NCBI GenBank assembly: GCA_039545355.1
Contig: BCJJ01000023.1
Location: 1,362-65,361 of the forward strand
From: Trichosporon coremiiforme
Lineage: Eukaryota > Basidiomycota > Tremellomycetes > Trichosporonales > Trichosporonaceae
DNA: 64,000 nucleotides
Reading direction: 5' to 3'
Shown here: piece by piece, positions 1 to 9,180 of the stretch
Layout: every line of letters begins with the position of its first letter
Numbering within the stretch: position 1 is the first letter of the stretch
Notes under the pieces: model-generated
What the model was told of the DNA's origin: nothing
The model's input: the letters and a program-made list of their open reading frames with translations, nothing else
The model's database searches: none
Made by a program: the position numbers and the translations under genes

Positions 1-82
1 GGGGGAAGGCGTGCGAGCGCTCGGAGACCTTGAGTGACGCTGCTCCCCGGCGCTGGACCTCCCTGACCCAGCCTACAAGATA

Positions 83-536
83 TTGGAGTGTACGTTCCTT
101 CTCACTACGCCCCACCAAACCGCTCGACAACATTCAACATGTCCAGCAACGGCTTTGATCCCCCAGCCACTCGACGGCCAACCCCACGCTGAAGCCACTG
201 CCGTGCGGCATGCGTTTCAGCAGATAGTCAGCGATTACATCAGCGACCGCGCTGCGCTCGTCCAAGCTCACACTCATTTACTTGCCGCTAGCGTCCTCTG
301 CCACGAGGCCGCGTGGAGCCTCGTGACAGCAATTTCAGCAGCGCCAGCATGCCTTCTACAATGCTTACCAGAACTTGCTGATGCAGTTTGAGCACCAGGT
401 CGATATGATCTGTATTCCACTACTTTTACTCCACGGTGAACCGGAACACCAAACAGCAGTCCTAAGTGCGAGTGTGGCTGTCGCCAGCACGCTGACTCCA
501 GACCTCCGCATGTCAATCGAGCGTCCACCTAAGTAG
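83..536 (+). CDS. Uncertain fragment of a small hypothetical gene
   Basis: No family recognised. The stretch 330-536 reads in one frame as a short helix-rich peptide (QHAFYNAYQNLLMQFEHQVD ...) ending in TAG at 534-536. It is preceded by a plausible acceptor (GTGACAG, to 329). The upstream exon is not resolved: two frames are open between 83 and 329 and none gives a clean donor. It could be a spliced gene of about 140 residues or a decayed copy. The model rests only on open frames and amino-acid composition, so confidence is low. Confidence 0.2.
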
Positions 537-919
537 TACATAGTCATCTAGCACAATTGACGGATGCAATGTTAGAGCCTAACAACGGGCGCGCTCTCAA
601 GCTGTCCTCTGAGTCCATCTTGATAATTGATTGACATGGAGCAATGAACGCGGCCGTAGCTCGAAGCACCAAGACACGCCGGCGAGTCCTTCCACGCCTC
701 ATCTTGGCATGGGGCTTTCACTGGGGGTATGCTGGCCGAGGTTGCATCAGGCACGAGGGAGCGAGCAGTGTGCCGCTGCAAAGTGGTGCTGTGAGAGGCG
801 GGAAAGGTCGTGACGTGTCGTGTCTTGACACCTCTCCATTCCACCACCAACGTCTTCTAAACTCGTCCTAACAAGGTAAACTGTCACCTCGCTAGGCACA
901 ATAAACAACACACAGCAGC

Positions 920-1843
920 ATGGTGCCAGGCATTTCGATTGACACAGCGACTGCAGCGCCCGCGCTCGACATCGAGTGGGAAAAAGCCTTCTCGACGATC
1001 GCGGCCGCCTTGCAAAAGGGAGTCGAGCTTCACCCTGGGGATGTTCACCGGGGCGACCTAATGATTGCCTTGCTTCGCGCAACTAAAGAATACAATATCC
1101 AGAGCAAGTCGGGGGGAGAGAATGCCATTGAGCCCGACTTGTCTGACCAGTCTCTGAAACGAATGGCTGTCTTTCCCGACATTGCCTTCCAGCACGTCAA
1201 GGACCCTTACAGGGAGAAACTCGACTCCTTCATTGTGTGCAAAACCCTCGAACAATATGAGGTCAAGCACTTGCATTGCTTGGTGAAAGGGGTCGAAAAC
1301 AGCTTGCACTCCGGACACAACCAACAATCTCGTGAAAAACATGTGCAGGACCAGTTCGACTCTGCTCAGTCAAGTTTTATTCCTCAACATGGAACGGCAG
1401 GGAATCGAACCCATTTTGGCGCCACGGGGAGGAGCTCCGTCGTTTTCGACCAGATGCACCGCTCCCTACCTGAAACTGGCATCATCGAGTCTGCCAGGAA
1501 CAAAATTCAGCATAGTAGTTCCCAAGCGCCCGCCAACCTCGCCCTAGCCTCGACTCTCGAGAATGCCATTCTCCAGCCTGATCTCAGTCCTTTCGGAGTC
1601 AGCCTGCGCACCTACGCCCAGGACCTCCTGGCGGCTACGGAGCTCTACACCTACCGCACCGAGGTCTTCACCGCTGGGTATAGTGCAGCGGCCCTGCACT
1701 TCCGGCCACGGGATCTCCCAGTCATGGAGGATTTTGAGGCGAATGAACATCTCTCTCTGCTGTTTCAGTCCCTCTTTAAGGGTGTACTGAGGGCTACACT
1801 GCACTATCGCAAGCGCCTGGAGAAGTTCCGAGCCCACCTTTAG
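920..1843 (+). CDS. Hypothetical protein, single exon, 307 aa
   Basis: Uninterrupted frame from ATG 920 to TAG 1843 with no intron needed, which is unusual here. The start follows an A/C-rich leader (AACAACACACAGCAGC). I recognise no domain. The N-terminal third is helical (around DIEWEKAFSTIAAALQKGVE), the middle is Ser/Gln/His-rich, and the last 90 residues are again helical and end in basic residues. No signal peptide or membrane segment is visible. A Pol III B-box-like sequence lies antisense within it (about 1400-1414), but no tRNA fold surrounds it. Probably a lineage-restricted gene; function unknown. Confidence 0.55.
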   Translation: MVPGISIDTATAAPALDIEWEKAFSTIAAALQKGVELHPGDVHRGDLMIALLRATKEYNIQSKSGGENAIEPDLSDQSLKRMAVFPDIAFQHVKDPYREKLDSFIVCKTLEQYEVKHLHCLVKGVENSLHSGHNQQSREKHVQDQFDSAQSSFIPQHGTAGNRTHFGATGRSSVVFDQMHRSLPETGIIESARNKIQHSSSQAPANLALASTLENAILQPDLSPFGVSLRTYAQDLLAATELYTYRTEVFTAGYSAAALHFRPRDLPVMEDFEANEHLSLLFQSLFKGVLRATLHYRKRLEKFRAHL

Positions 1844-1905
1844 TCAACCCAAACCAACCAGAGGCATGAATAATATGTTTTCACTCTCCCATGGCAACTC
1901 GAGAG

Positions 1906-1919
1906 GCATCACGTGATGC
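1906..1919. promoter_or_regulatory. Perfect 14-bp palindrome with E-box core
   Basis: GCATCACGTGATGC reads identically on both strands and contains CACGTG, the core bound by basic helix-loop-helix factors such as Cbf1 and Pho4 in fungi. It lies in the 433-nt interval between the hypothetical gene ending at 1843 and the tRNA. The interval otherwise shows nothing supportable. Which gene it would serve is not clear. Confidence 0.4.
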
Positions 1920-2268
1920 GCAGACAACGCAGCTGGCCATGAGATACAATCGCCCTGACTCAAATGTATCATTTCGCTCCTGTCCCACGGGTATTCTGCA
2001 ATGCTGCAGATGTTTCCGAGACGAACGTCTCCGGACGCTGGATGCGCAGTGGCGGTATTCGGAAATTTCAAATTTTCCCTCTTTTGGTGCGTTAACGTGC
2101 CGTTCAGCACAGCGATCTCTTAAATCCTGCAGACTGCTTAGAGTGCAGGGGTTTTCTGGCGGCTCAGTGCAACTGCATGCAGGGATATTGAATATTGACG
2201 AGTTTCAAGCTTCGTCGCCGTGCCAGTTCCAAATAACAGTCTTTGAAACCTTTCCAGCGGGCAGAACC

Positions 2269-2273
2269 AAAAA
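2269..2273 (-). terminator. RNA polymerase III terminator of tRNA-Gly
   Basis: A run of five T on the minus strand (AAAAA on the plus strand) starts four bases past the tRNA discriminator base, as expected for Pol III termination. Confidence 0.7.
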
Positions 2274-2276
2274 GGA

Positions 2277-2347
2277 TACATCCAGGGGGAATCGAACCCC
2301 CACCGCATCGATGGCAACGATGCATGATACCATTTCACCATAGATGT
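2277..2347 (-). tRNA. tRNA-Gly (anticodon GCC)
   Basis: The minus strand folds as a complete 71-nt intronless cloverleaf. The 7-bp acceptor pairs ACATCTA with TGGATGT (one T-G pair), followed by discriminator A. The D arm is GGTGAAATGGTATCATGC, the anticodon stem is CATCG/CGATG around loop TTGCCAT (anticodon GCC, glycine), and the T arm is GGGGG-TTCGATT-CCCCC. The A box (TGGTGAAATGG) and B box (GGTTCGATTCC) match the internal Pol III promoter. CCA is not encoded, as usual in nuclear tRNA genes. Confidence 0.96.
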
Positions 2348-2849
2348 TTGGACGATCTTAACCACTTCCCCAACGTCGGACGACGCTGGCTACTTTCATC
2401 TTGCCATCTCCGCGACCCAGCGACTATAAACCTTCGCGGCTGAAAGTTTTCGCGGGCTCTCGTGTCCTGAGAGTCCAACTACAACTCAGACTGGATCGTA
2501 AGGTTCTCAGAGCACCGCAGACTGTGCTTCTGTCCGCAGTTTCTACCTGTGACTCGCGGAGGATGACCGGCCGATGAGCCTGGCGGGCATTGCTCGAGGG
2601 GCGTGGCACTCGACCGTAGGGCGCATGGTGACGTACAACAATGTGATCTTGACGCAGGATCTCGAGAAGTGCCCGTTTCCTTGGGCGTTTCCTTCGAGCT
2701 GTCCTTAGCGTTAACCCCAACTTCCTTGCCAGATCGCATCGCGGGACGAGAGACAATGGTCTTGACGTGAACGCCCCGCAGTTCAGAGGGAAAGGTATAA
2801 GGTTCGGCGAGGGACTGGGTCCTGGTCCACATCCTGACTGTTCATCGAC
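2348..2849. other. Intergenic, upstream of 2850 gene
   Basis: About 500 nt with overlapping short frames on both strands but no splice-consistent or conserved gene. It probably holds the promoter of the 2850 gene. Confidence 0.4.
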
Positions 2850-3323
2850 ATGAGCCAGTACTCAAAGTACAGCAGCCAGCCTATTGTTGGCACCTCGCCC
2901 ACCACCGTCGGTGCCCAGCCGACCGCCCACAGTCCTCAGGCTGCTAGCTTCGGTGGCCAACTCAGCATGCCCGCTCAGCAGCACGTCATTCAGTCCCATA
3001 GCAGCCCCGCCAGCCGTCAGGGTTCGACTGCCCAGGCGTTCTGGGACCCTTACGACCCGTATGCCGGCCCTCTTCCTCCCAAGCTCGAGGGAGCCGTCCG
3101 CCACGAGGTGCGCGTCCAGCTCACCAAGCTCGAGGAGGAGTACGCACACCGCATCGTCGAGATCAAGAAGGAGCATTACCTCTCGCACGCCAAAATGCGC
3201 AAGGGCGACGCCGAGTGGGAGAAAGCACACGAAAACCACACCAACGAAACGAAGAAGATCGTCGACGAGTACAAGGAGAAGGTCAAGATGCTCCACTCGA
3301 CCGAGCAGGATGTCTGTGGTTAA
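2850..3323 (+). CDS. Hypothetical protein with charged coiled-coil C-terminus, 157 aa
   Basis: Frame from ATG 2850 to TAA 3323 with no intron required. Residues 1-70 are Ser/Gln/Thr-rich and probably disordered. Residues 80-150 are strongly charged with heptad-like spacing (VRVQLTKLEEEYAHRIVEIK and following), predicting a coiled coil. The coiled-coil layout resembles the N-terminal half of the family at 4032, 26478 and 29100, but the conserved C-terminal block of that family is missing, so I do not place it there. A short extra exon after 3323 cannot be excluded. Function unknown. Confidence 0.5.
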   Translation: MSQYSKYSSQPIVGTSPTTVGAQPTAHSPQAASFGGQLSMPAQQHVIQSHSSPASRQGSTAQAFWDPYDPYAGPLPPKLEGAVRHEVRVQLTKLEEEYAHRIVEIKKEHYLSHAKMRKGDAEWEKAHENHTNETKKIVDEYKEKVKMLHSTEQDVCG

Positions 3324-4031
3324 TGCGTTCACCAGGCTTGACTGACGACAGCGTAAGCATTTGATGATTGGTGTTGCGACGACGGGTGAGAAACGTCTGT
3401 GTCTATAGTTCAGTGTGTCAGATGCATGTGTTGATATGAGCACATAAAGCGGGTCCTTTCCCTTCCGTTGCATATCCCTTGGAGAGATCCGGATCCAGAT
3501 TTCTGCGCCCCTTCACAGCAGGAGGTGATTCTCCTGCGCCCTGTAGTGTCATTTGAGGTCACTTGACTTGTGACAATCACCATCTTCCATCCATCAATCG
3601 TCAGCTAACTCAGTCGCGGAAAAGAGTTCTTGGTCTGTCAAACACATTGCTCCTACTTCGGAGGCAAGTCCAGTCCGTGAGTACCATTTCGTCCTACAAC
3701 ACGATGGCGTTGGTACAGCAGTTAACGACCTACCACATCCCATGCATACCAGTGATATCCGATCTGATGCGCGCCACCCAAGTGACCCCAGTGTGATGAC
3801 GTGTCATGACCGGATGGTGACGCCCTGGTCGATTGCCCATGACAAATGTCTGGGCTAGGGTGAAAAAGGACACATCGCACGATTGATCTCTGATGTTCAT
3901 TTGTCTGACATCATCGCCCCTCACAATCGGCATGGCCAGCTACGATGAGCGGTTTTATGTTTCCAGCTGCCCTGGTTACCCCTTCCATTACCACCACTCC
4001 GCCGATTACGACCCTCTCATAGCAACTAGCT
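3324..4031. other. Intergenic, 708 nt
   Basis: Only short open frames in conflicting frames; no splice-consistent exon, RNA gene or repeat seen. The final part is the likely 5' leader of the 4032 gene. Confidence 0.4.
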
Positions 4032-4523
4032 ATGAGCATCTACTCGATCGCGTCCCTCCGAGAGCGTCGGAGAGAGATCATCAATGACTACGCGGCCCGC
4101 ATCAAACGCTGCCACAGGCGGTACGACGAACACCAGGCCGCGGTGATCCACCAGTGTCAGCCGCTTCAAGACTCCATCAAGTCCGGGCGGCATGTCACTC
4201 GCCTGAACAGCACTTTGATCCAAGCATGCCGCGATCTGGACCGATTGGAGCAGGAAGATATCACCCGCCTCAAGGATCACCGCTCAGCTGAGCTCGACCT
4301 GCTCGATCAGTCGCTCGTACTTCCCAACGGCGAAACGAATCCGATGACTTTTGCCCAGTACCAGGTGAAGATCCAGCCACGGCTGGCGGCCAACTCGACG
4401 CGGCGTGCGATCCTGTTCAACGGGGCTGTTAATCTTGCCCGGAGGAGCACGGACTGGCCAGCGCACCACGAGCTGCTGGATGATTGGGCGAAGGAGTTTG
4501 ACTCTGTAAACCAAGATGCATGA
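4032..4523 (+). CDS. Coiled-coil family protein, member A, 163 aa
   Basis: Single exon from ATG 4032 to TGA 4523. Residues 8-95 form a charged helical region (ERRREIINDYAARIKRCHRR ...) likely to be a coiled coil. Residues 120-157 form a compact block with RRAILFNGAVNLARRSTD then HHELLDDWAKEFDSVN. That block aligns without gaps to the C-termini of two other genes here: QRAILFESLLKFARDLTD with HKEFLDELQNEFETVN (26478-27265) and KREALFNRVVGLARGLSD with THRLLDKWIHEYG (29100-29762). The three share an architecture of N-terminal coiled coil, variable linker and C-terminal helical block. Member A lacks the long Pro/Ser linker of B and C. I do not recognise the family; function unknown. Confidence 0.65.
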   Translation: MSIYSIASLRERRREIINDYAARIKRCHRRYDEHQAAVIHQCQPLQDSIKSGRHVTRLNSTLIQACRDLDRLEQEDITRLKDHRSAELDLLDQSLVLPNGETNPMTFAQYQVKIQPRLAANSTRRAILFNGAVNLARRSTDWPAHHELLDDWAKEFDSVNQDA

Positions 4524-5004
4524 AATGCATTGAATGCACTGGTGGGATGGGCCGCTCCAGTCCCAGCAGGCTCAAAATTTCACAGACGTCGCAATTCATC
4601 TGTACCTGAAATGAAATCTAACCATGAGAGGCGCATATCGTCGCGGACCCATCGTCAGCTAACGTGCTGGGAAAACAATCAAAACATCCAAAATTGAAGC
4701 AACACGCCACGAATGCACCTGTGGTCTACACACTGACCATGCCTCGTCAGCAAAGGACATAAAGCATAACACAGCTGCAACAGACTACGTGGTTGACATA
4801 TCATTGTACAGCGAATGCATGCAGATTCATAATACAGTTCTGAATGGTGATCTGGTCGTCATCGTCGGACTATCAGGCTTGGTGTGCGCTGACGGATGCG
4901 TTCTTGATAAGGGCTAGATGTGTTTCCAGCAGTAACGACAGCGATAACCGAGCCCGTCGCCCTCGTCGCAGTGCTCTTTCATCTTGTTAATACGACATTT
5001 TCCT
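4524..5004. other. Intergenic, 481 nt
   Basis: Comparatively AT-rich, no supportable frame. It holds the 3' flanks of the converging genes at 4032 (plus) and 5005 (minus). Confidence 0.4.
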
Positions 5005-5451
5005 TCAACCACCCACACGCCAGGACCTACTGCCGCGGTTGAAATAGAAAAATGCGCCTACACAGAGACGCTCAGGCTTGACCACGGTCGCGGCAGAGAT
5101 GCTCGTGCAGGGGTGGAAATGGCGACACAGCTCCCGAGGTTGGTTCTTCGGGCTATGAGGGCGAGAGCGACACTTGGTGCAGGTCTTGAACGCAACGCGC
5201 ATGCCGCACAGCTTTAAAATCCAGTCCCAGATGGCGTTGACGCCTTGGACGAAGCCGAACTTCTCATCTTTCTTGATTTCTGGCTCAGTCTCAGCCGCTG
5301 GGGAGGGAGGGAGAGTTGTGATGACCGGGGAGGGCAAGGGAGCCGTGGTATTTACGCTGAGCGTCACGGATGTGGCGGCGATAGTGAGTGTAACAAGCGC
5401 TGTGGACGAGGTAGGCGTAATGTGCGAGCTAGAAACTAGGACTTCAGTCAT
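5005..5451 (-). CDS. Cysteine-containing small protein, possibly related to the CxxC cluster
   Basis: Minus-strand frame from ATG 5451 to 5005, 148 aa; an in-frame ATG at 5547 would add 32 residues. Residues 1-50 are Thr/Ser/Val-rich, then a charged segment leads to LKLCGMRVAFKTCTKC, a C-x8-C-x2-C arrangement followed by two more cysteines in RELCRHFHPC. The spacing resembles the C-x(10,11)-C-x2-C motif of the genes at 6611, 7493, 8098 and 17853 but is shorter, so membership is uncertain. Four to five cysteines with a histidine suggest metal binding; this is inference. No signal peptide is evident. Confidence 0.4.
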   Translation of the reverse strand: MTEVLVSSSHITPTSSTALVTLTIAATSVTLSVNTTAPLPSPVITTLPPSPAAETEPEIKKDEKFGFVQGVNAIWDWILKLCGMRVAFKTCTKCRSRPHSPKNQPRELCRHFHPCTSISAATVVKPERLCVGAFFYFNRGSRSWRVGG

Positions 5452-5629
5452 CGTTGTTAGATTTTTGGTCGGGCGCCGTTGAAAGTGGGTTAATATCGGG
5501 GTTGAGATGGGATCGTTGACGATGACATCGCAACCATGGTTGAGCAACTTTCGAGACAGTCAGCGATTCCGTCGTCGACGTGCAGTGGCCGGTCCCCGCT
5601 TCGGACTGCACAGGGAGCGAGGGATCTCG

Positions 5630-5998
5630 CTAGGTCCGCACTCGCAGCTCGCACCCAGTCTGGAAAGGAACCTGCACTTCCCACGGCCGGCAGACAACGT
5701 CGATGTCGTTGTCACACCCGCACGAGCCACATATTATCCAGCGAGAGCCTTGGCGACAGTCTGTGCACGGACCAGACGCGTACTGCCTTGGCGCTTTGGG
5801 GAGTGCCACATGCTTAACGGTGACAGCGATGGGAGGGAGAGGGCGACGGCCGGAGCACAACGGCCCCCGGCTGCGGAGTCTGATTGGTACTATCAGATAG
5901 CGGGCGGGGCCAAGCGCAGCAGATACACAGGACGTGCGTTGTGTGAAGGATGTGCGACGGTGCGGGGTGGCTTGGGTTGGCCAGATTGAGTGGGCCAT
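5630..5998 (-). CDS. Cysteine-rich small protein, uncertain model
   Basis: Minus-strand frame from ATG 5998 to 5630, 122 aa. The C-terminal 45 residues contain CTDCRQGSRWIICGSC followed by further cysteines (CxxC-x8-CxxC), suggesting a zinc-ribbon-like metal site; this is inference from spacing alone. The N-terminal half is basic and Pro/Arg-rich and may not be coding. The true start or an extra intron could lie closer to the cysteines. It sits in a minus-strand run of small CxxC-containing frames (5.0-8.3 kb). Confidence 0.35.
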   Translation of the reverse strand: MAHSIWPTQATPHRRTSFTQRTSCVSAALGPARYLIVPIRLRSRGPLCSGRRPLPPIAVTVKHVALPKAPRQYASGPCTDCRQGSRWIICGSCGCDNDIDVVCRPWEVQVPFQTGCELRVRT

Positions 5999-6610
5999 CG
6001 CACGCTGGGTAGCTGGGTGATAGGAGGGAGGGGTCTCATTGGCTGTGTACCTCTCCAGGCTCTGTCACAGTGTCTACCACTGTGCCGAAGTCAGAGACGA
6101 TAATTAATCTCGAGCGCACTTTCGCAGGTGTCACCTCCACCTCCCGTCTCCACACTTCTTAGCCAGCCACACCTAACCACTGTACCACCGTACCACATCA
6201 TGCACCTCTCAACGCTACTCGAGACACCCCCACTAGAGATAACACGTGCCACACCAAAGAGCAACGGAATGTACAACGATGCATGCATGCTACAGAACGA
6301 GTGGGTCTATACAACGTGATCTTCAGGGGCTTTTAGTCTGCCGGCGGCCGGGGCGGGCCGGAGAGGGTCGGCGACAGGGAGAGGATGAATTGTGTCAGGG
6401 GTGGGAGCGTGGGGCTCCGTGCTTGAAGCTTTCGGGTGTATCATGACATCTGTTGGTCTTTTGTTTGTCGACTTGTGCTGGAGCTTGACCTTCGAAGCTG
6501 GTAGTGCGACCTGGGTGCGGTTTTGATGCGTAAGGCGTGTTGTCGGTAAGGTGTGGTGTAGGGACGGCGTGTCGATCTCAGTGAGACAGAAGCCCAAGCC
6601 GAAGGGGAGC
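5999..6610. other. Intergenic with one E-box
   Basis: No supportable gene. CACGTG occurs at 6243-6248 in the context ACACGTGCCA, close to the TCACGTGCCA form at 27511 and 54110. Confidence 0.35.
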
Positions 6611-6844
6611 TCAGGACGAGCGCCAGATCGACGTCGACAGCCTCCTCAGCCATCCCTTCTCGGTCCGCATGGGCGTCAGGAAGTGCCAAAGCGTCACCTT
6701 CTGGCAGAACTGGCACCACAGTTTCTCTTCACTGAGTCGGACGAGATGGCACGGCGCTGTTGTCAGCTTTTTCGAGACGAGAAGGAATAGCTCACCGCCG
6801 GCATTGCGCGAGCTCGCGTCCCCGACGCACGGGACGTCGACCAT
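6611..6844 (-). CDS. CxxC micro-protein, C-x11-C-x2-C family
   Basis: Two exons, 6796-6844 and 6611-6756, joined across a 39-nt intron (GTGAGC donor, GCTGAC branch, CAACAG acceptor). The frame is preserved and gives at least 64 aa. The first exon may start further upstream, since the frame is open back to about 6985. The diagnostic segment is PCHLVRLSEEKLWCQFC, i.e. C-x11-C-x2-C, followed by a basic Trp-rich tail. As in the genes at 7493, 8098 and 17853, the intron sits just before the first motif cysteine, after an Asn/Gly-rich stretch (RNAGG). The conserved cysteines and intron position indicate common descent. Function unknown; metal binding is plausible. Confidence 0.5.
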   Translation of the reverse strand: MVDVPCVGDASSRNAGGELFLLVSKKLTTAPCHLVRLSEEKLWCQFCQKVTLWHFLTPMRTEKGWLRRLSTSIWRSS

Positions 6845-7492
6845 GCCGTAGTCGCTGGGACTGCAGCCGCTACTGAGCGACGTACGGGTCGTGCCCGTCG
6901 AGTCGGACCCGACGCTACTGATTCGGTTCGTGCGGGACGGAATGGTGAATGATTTGAAGATGAGTTTTGGGGAAGGCTATTCTGAGACGATGCTGGGGTG
7001 ACGGGGGTCGAGGACGCGTGCCCGCCAGGATTCAGGGCAAGCAGAGATGTCGCGGGAGCTGAAGTCGGTCGTGAGAGCGAGAGTGAATATGATGCCAGCG
7101 GTGTCCACCGAAGGGAGATGTGTAAGGCGTAATGTAGTGAGTTGGGAGGCGAGTCGAGTGCGTTATGGGAAAAGTCGACGTCGGCGTCGGTCTATCCCGG
7201 CTGCTGGCTGGATCTGGCACGAGACTAGGGGACGCAGTTGCCGCACAGTCCCGGTTTCTCGGATCTGATCGCTTCTTCCGTGCTGTGTTCTGTCGTCAGC
7301 TAATCTCTCCATCTATAGCTCACTTTATTGTGCAATTTGCAGGTATGCTTGCGATGCTATGCTACGCTATGCAATGTACGGTGTGCGGTGGGCGGTGCGG
7401 TGTTGCGGCTATGCGTTGGCGGAGGCTGGGAGGCTGAAAGGAGGGAGGAAGCGAAGTGGAGGTGGAGGTGGAGGCGTTTGTTTTCGTCGCCG
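6845..7492. other. Upstream region of 6611 gene
   Basis: Minus-strand frame is open from 6844 back to about 6985 (Ser/Thr-rich), and another frame covers 7032-7220. Either could hold an upstream exon of the 6611 gene. I could not find a donor/acceptor pair that joins them convincingly. Confidence 0.3.
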
Positions 7493-7835
7493 TCACTGAG
7501 CAGCACTGGCAGTCACGGCTGTCGCGGCGGTAGGCACCGGCGCAGCACGCAGGGCACGGTCGAACAGGTCGTACGCGAACCCGTACTCGATCCTGCAGAA
7601 ATAGCAGTAGTGTCCGTCATCGTAGGGCAGGAACCAGCAGAGGCCTGTTCGTCAGTTGACTTCGCCGAGAACCTAACTCACGTCCGGCGTTCTGTCGTGA
7701 AGGTCTGGAACCGGCACAGAAGATTATGACGCGGGGGTAGCCAGGAATCTGGACATATTGCTGCGAGGATTGCTGTTGGGTCTCTGTCTGGACGGGTTTG
7801 GCGGAGGCTGTAGCTGGAGTTGGGGTCTGGCTCAT
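7493..7835 (-). CDS. CxxC micro-protein, C-x10-C-x2-C family, 101 aa
   Basis: Exons 7682-7835 and 7493-7644 join in frame across a 37-nt intron (GTGAGT, CTGAC branch, AACAG). Residues 1-30 are Gln/Thr/Pro-rich; an aromatic IPGYPRV segment precedes the intron, and the second exon opens with LCWFLPYDDGHYCYFC, a C-x10-C-x2-C motif. The tail is Ala-rich. The closest relatives in the window are at 6611, 8098 and 17853, all with the intron immediately before the first motif cysteine. No signal peptide or membrane helix is seen. Probably a metal-binding or redox micro-protein, but nothing shows this directly. Confidence 0.6.
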
Positions 7836-8097
7836 AACGGTGAGCTTGAGGAAAGCAGTGATGAGGAAGGAAGGTGAGAGTCGAGCGGGTTAGTCGTTGT
7901 GCACCGACCTAGTCACCTGCGGACGCTCAGACCTGGCGCGTAGCGTGCACCTGGAGTGAGACAGGTCCTTCCACCGCAGCTTCTCCCTGTGATCCGCGTC
8001 TCGATCGCTATGCGCTGTGCTATGCATTGACCCTTTCACACCCCTTCACCTCTCTAGGACGAACACGAGGCGGAAGACATCGCGGTAGAGGCAGAGC

Positions 8098-8260
8098 CTA
8101 CCACTTGATAGCCTTTGCGCACCACTTGCAAACCCAGCCGTGGTGCTTGTGCTTGATGGGCGTGCAGAACTCTGTCACTGTCAGCTCGAAGCTGCAAACT
8201 CTGTAGCCCACCGCCCTGGTTGATCCCGCGGTAGTCGCCGGTGAAGAGGATGGCGTTCAT
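8098..8260 (-). CDS. CxxC micro-protein, C-x11-C-x2-C family, about 40 aa
   Basis: Exons 8212-8260 and 8098-8171, intron 40 nt (GTGGGC, GCTGAC branch, GACAG). The spliced product is about 40 aa. It ends in EFCTPIKHKHHGWVCKWC plus six residues, so the C-x11-C-x2-C motif occupies nearly half of it. An upstream exon is possible because minus-strand frames are open to about 8573. The intron position and cysteine spacing match the genes at 7493, 6611 and 17853. The His/Lys-rich loop between cysteines differs from the acidic or aromatic loops of the paralogues. Confidence 0.5.
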
Positions 8261-9180
8261 GATGCTGCTTTGGGAGCGGAGGGAACGAATAGGCGGAAGA
8301 GAGAGTGAGTGTTGAACAGACTAAATTGTGGTGGTTATGGTATGGGTCGAAGAGGGAAGCGTTAAGCTCCGTGCGTCGAGTTCGGCGAGTGAGCAGAGCG
8401 TCGAACTCGGCAGCGTCAAGCTGTGTTAAAGGTTGCCCGTTTCCCAAGAGTTGACTATGGCTTAAGTATGTCTTCGGTCGGTCAAGATAGAACACGAGGT
8501 GCCGGTCGGACGTCGACGACATTGTCGCAACACCGCCATTGTCGAACATTGTGCTTCGTGCGTGTCGAGACAAGATTCGGAATTGCTCTGCGCAGTCAAT
8601 GACCTCTGCGCAGCAGTGGACGAGCCTGGACGTTGACGACTTGCGGCGGCCTTTGTCCGCTGCACCGCTTGGTGGTCGGGGCGTCGAGGTTCACAAGGAG
8701 AACAGGGGGCATGCGAGTTAGGGCTGTTGGGGCGCGGCGGGCACAGACTCCGTCGCGACCCAGGCGCACGTATGATGCGCGTTTGAGAGGGGCGTGCGTT
8801 GCAGGCCGCACGATTGAGAAAGGAGTGGGTCAGCGATCGGCGAATTCCCCTTATCGCGCTCTTTCACTGGAAGACGTCAGCAGTCTGCCTTGTCCCAGTG
8901 CTTGCGAGTCTGCAATGTTCGTTGGATGTCTTGCGTCTCTGACTTGCTGCTGCCAGTCTGGCTGGTATCCCTGCGTAACCGGAGACATTGCGGAGAAGGA
9001 GCACATGGCAATCGCAGGGTCAGTAGCCCCGTTGATGGGGGGGCAAAAGTCGATGCCGATCGTGGATCCACTCACCCTGACCACAGAAGGAGACTGGCGG
9101 TATCATCAGCCGCTACAGAACCCAATGCATCTGTTTCTTTTGTCTATGAACTTCATTACAACCGGCAACACTCTCACATC
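8261..9180. other. Unresolved region between CxxC cluster and otubain
   Basis: A good minus-strand donor (GTGAGT, at about 9080) and acceptor (ACGCAG, about 8977) could delimit an intron, with short exons at about 8850-8975 and 9081-9115. Three frames are possible and none is preferred. No conserved protein recognised. Confidence 0.25.

Noticed and set aside
1385..1460. Possible tRNA antisense in the 920 gene (GGGTTCGATTCCC B-box)
   Set aside because: No matching acceptor stem, anticodon arm or A box could be placed around it, unlike the complete cloverleaf at 2277-2347.
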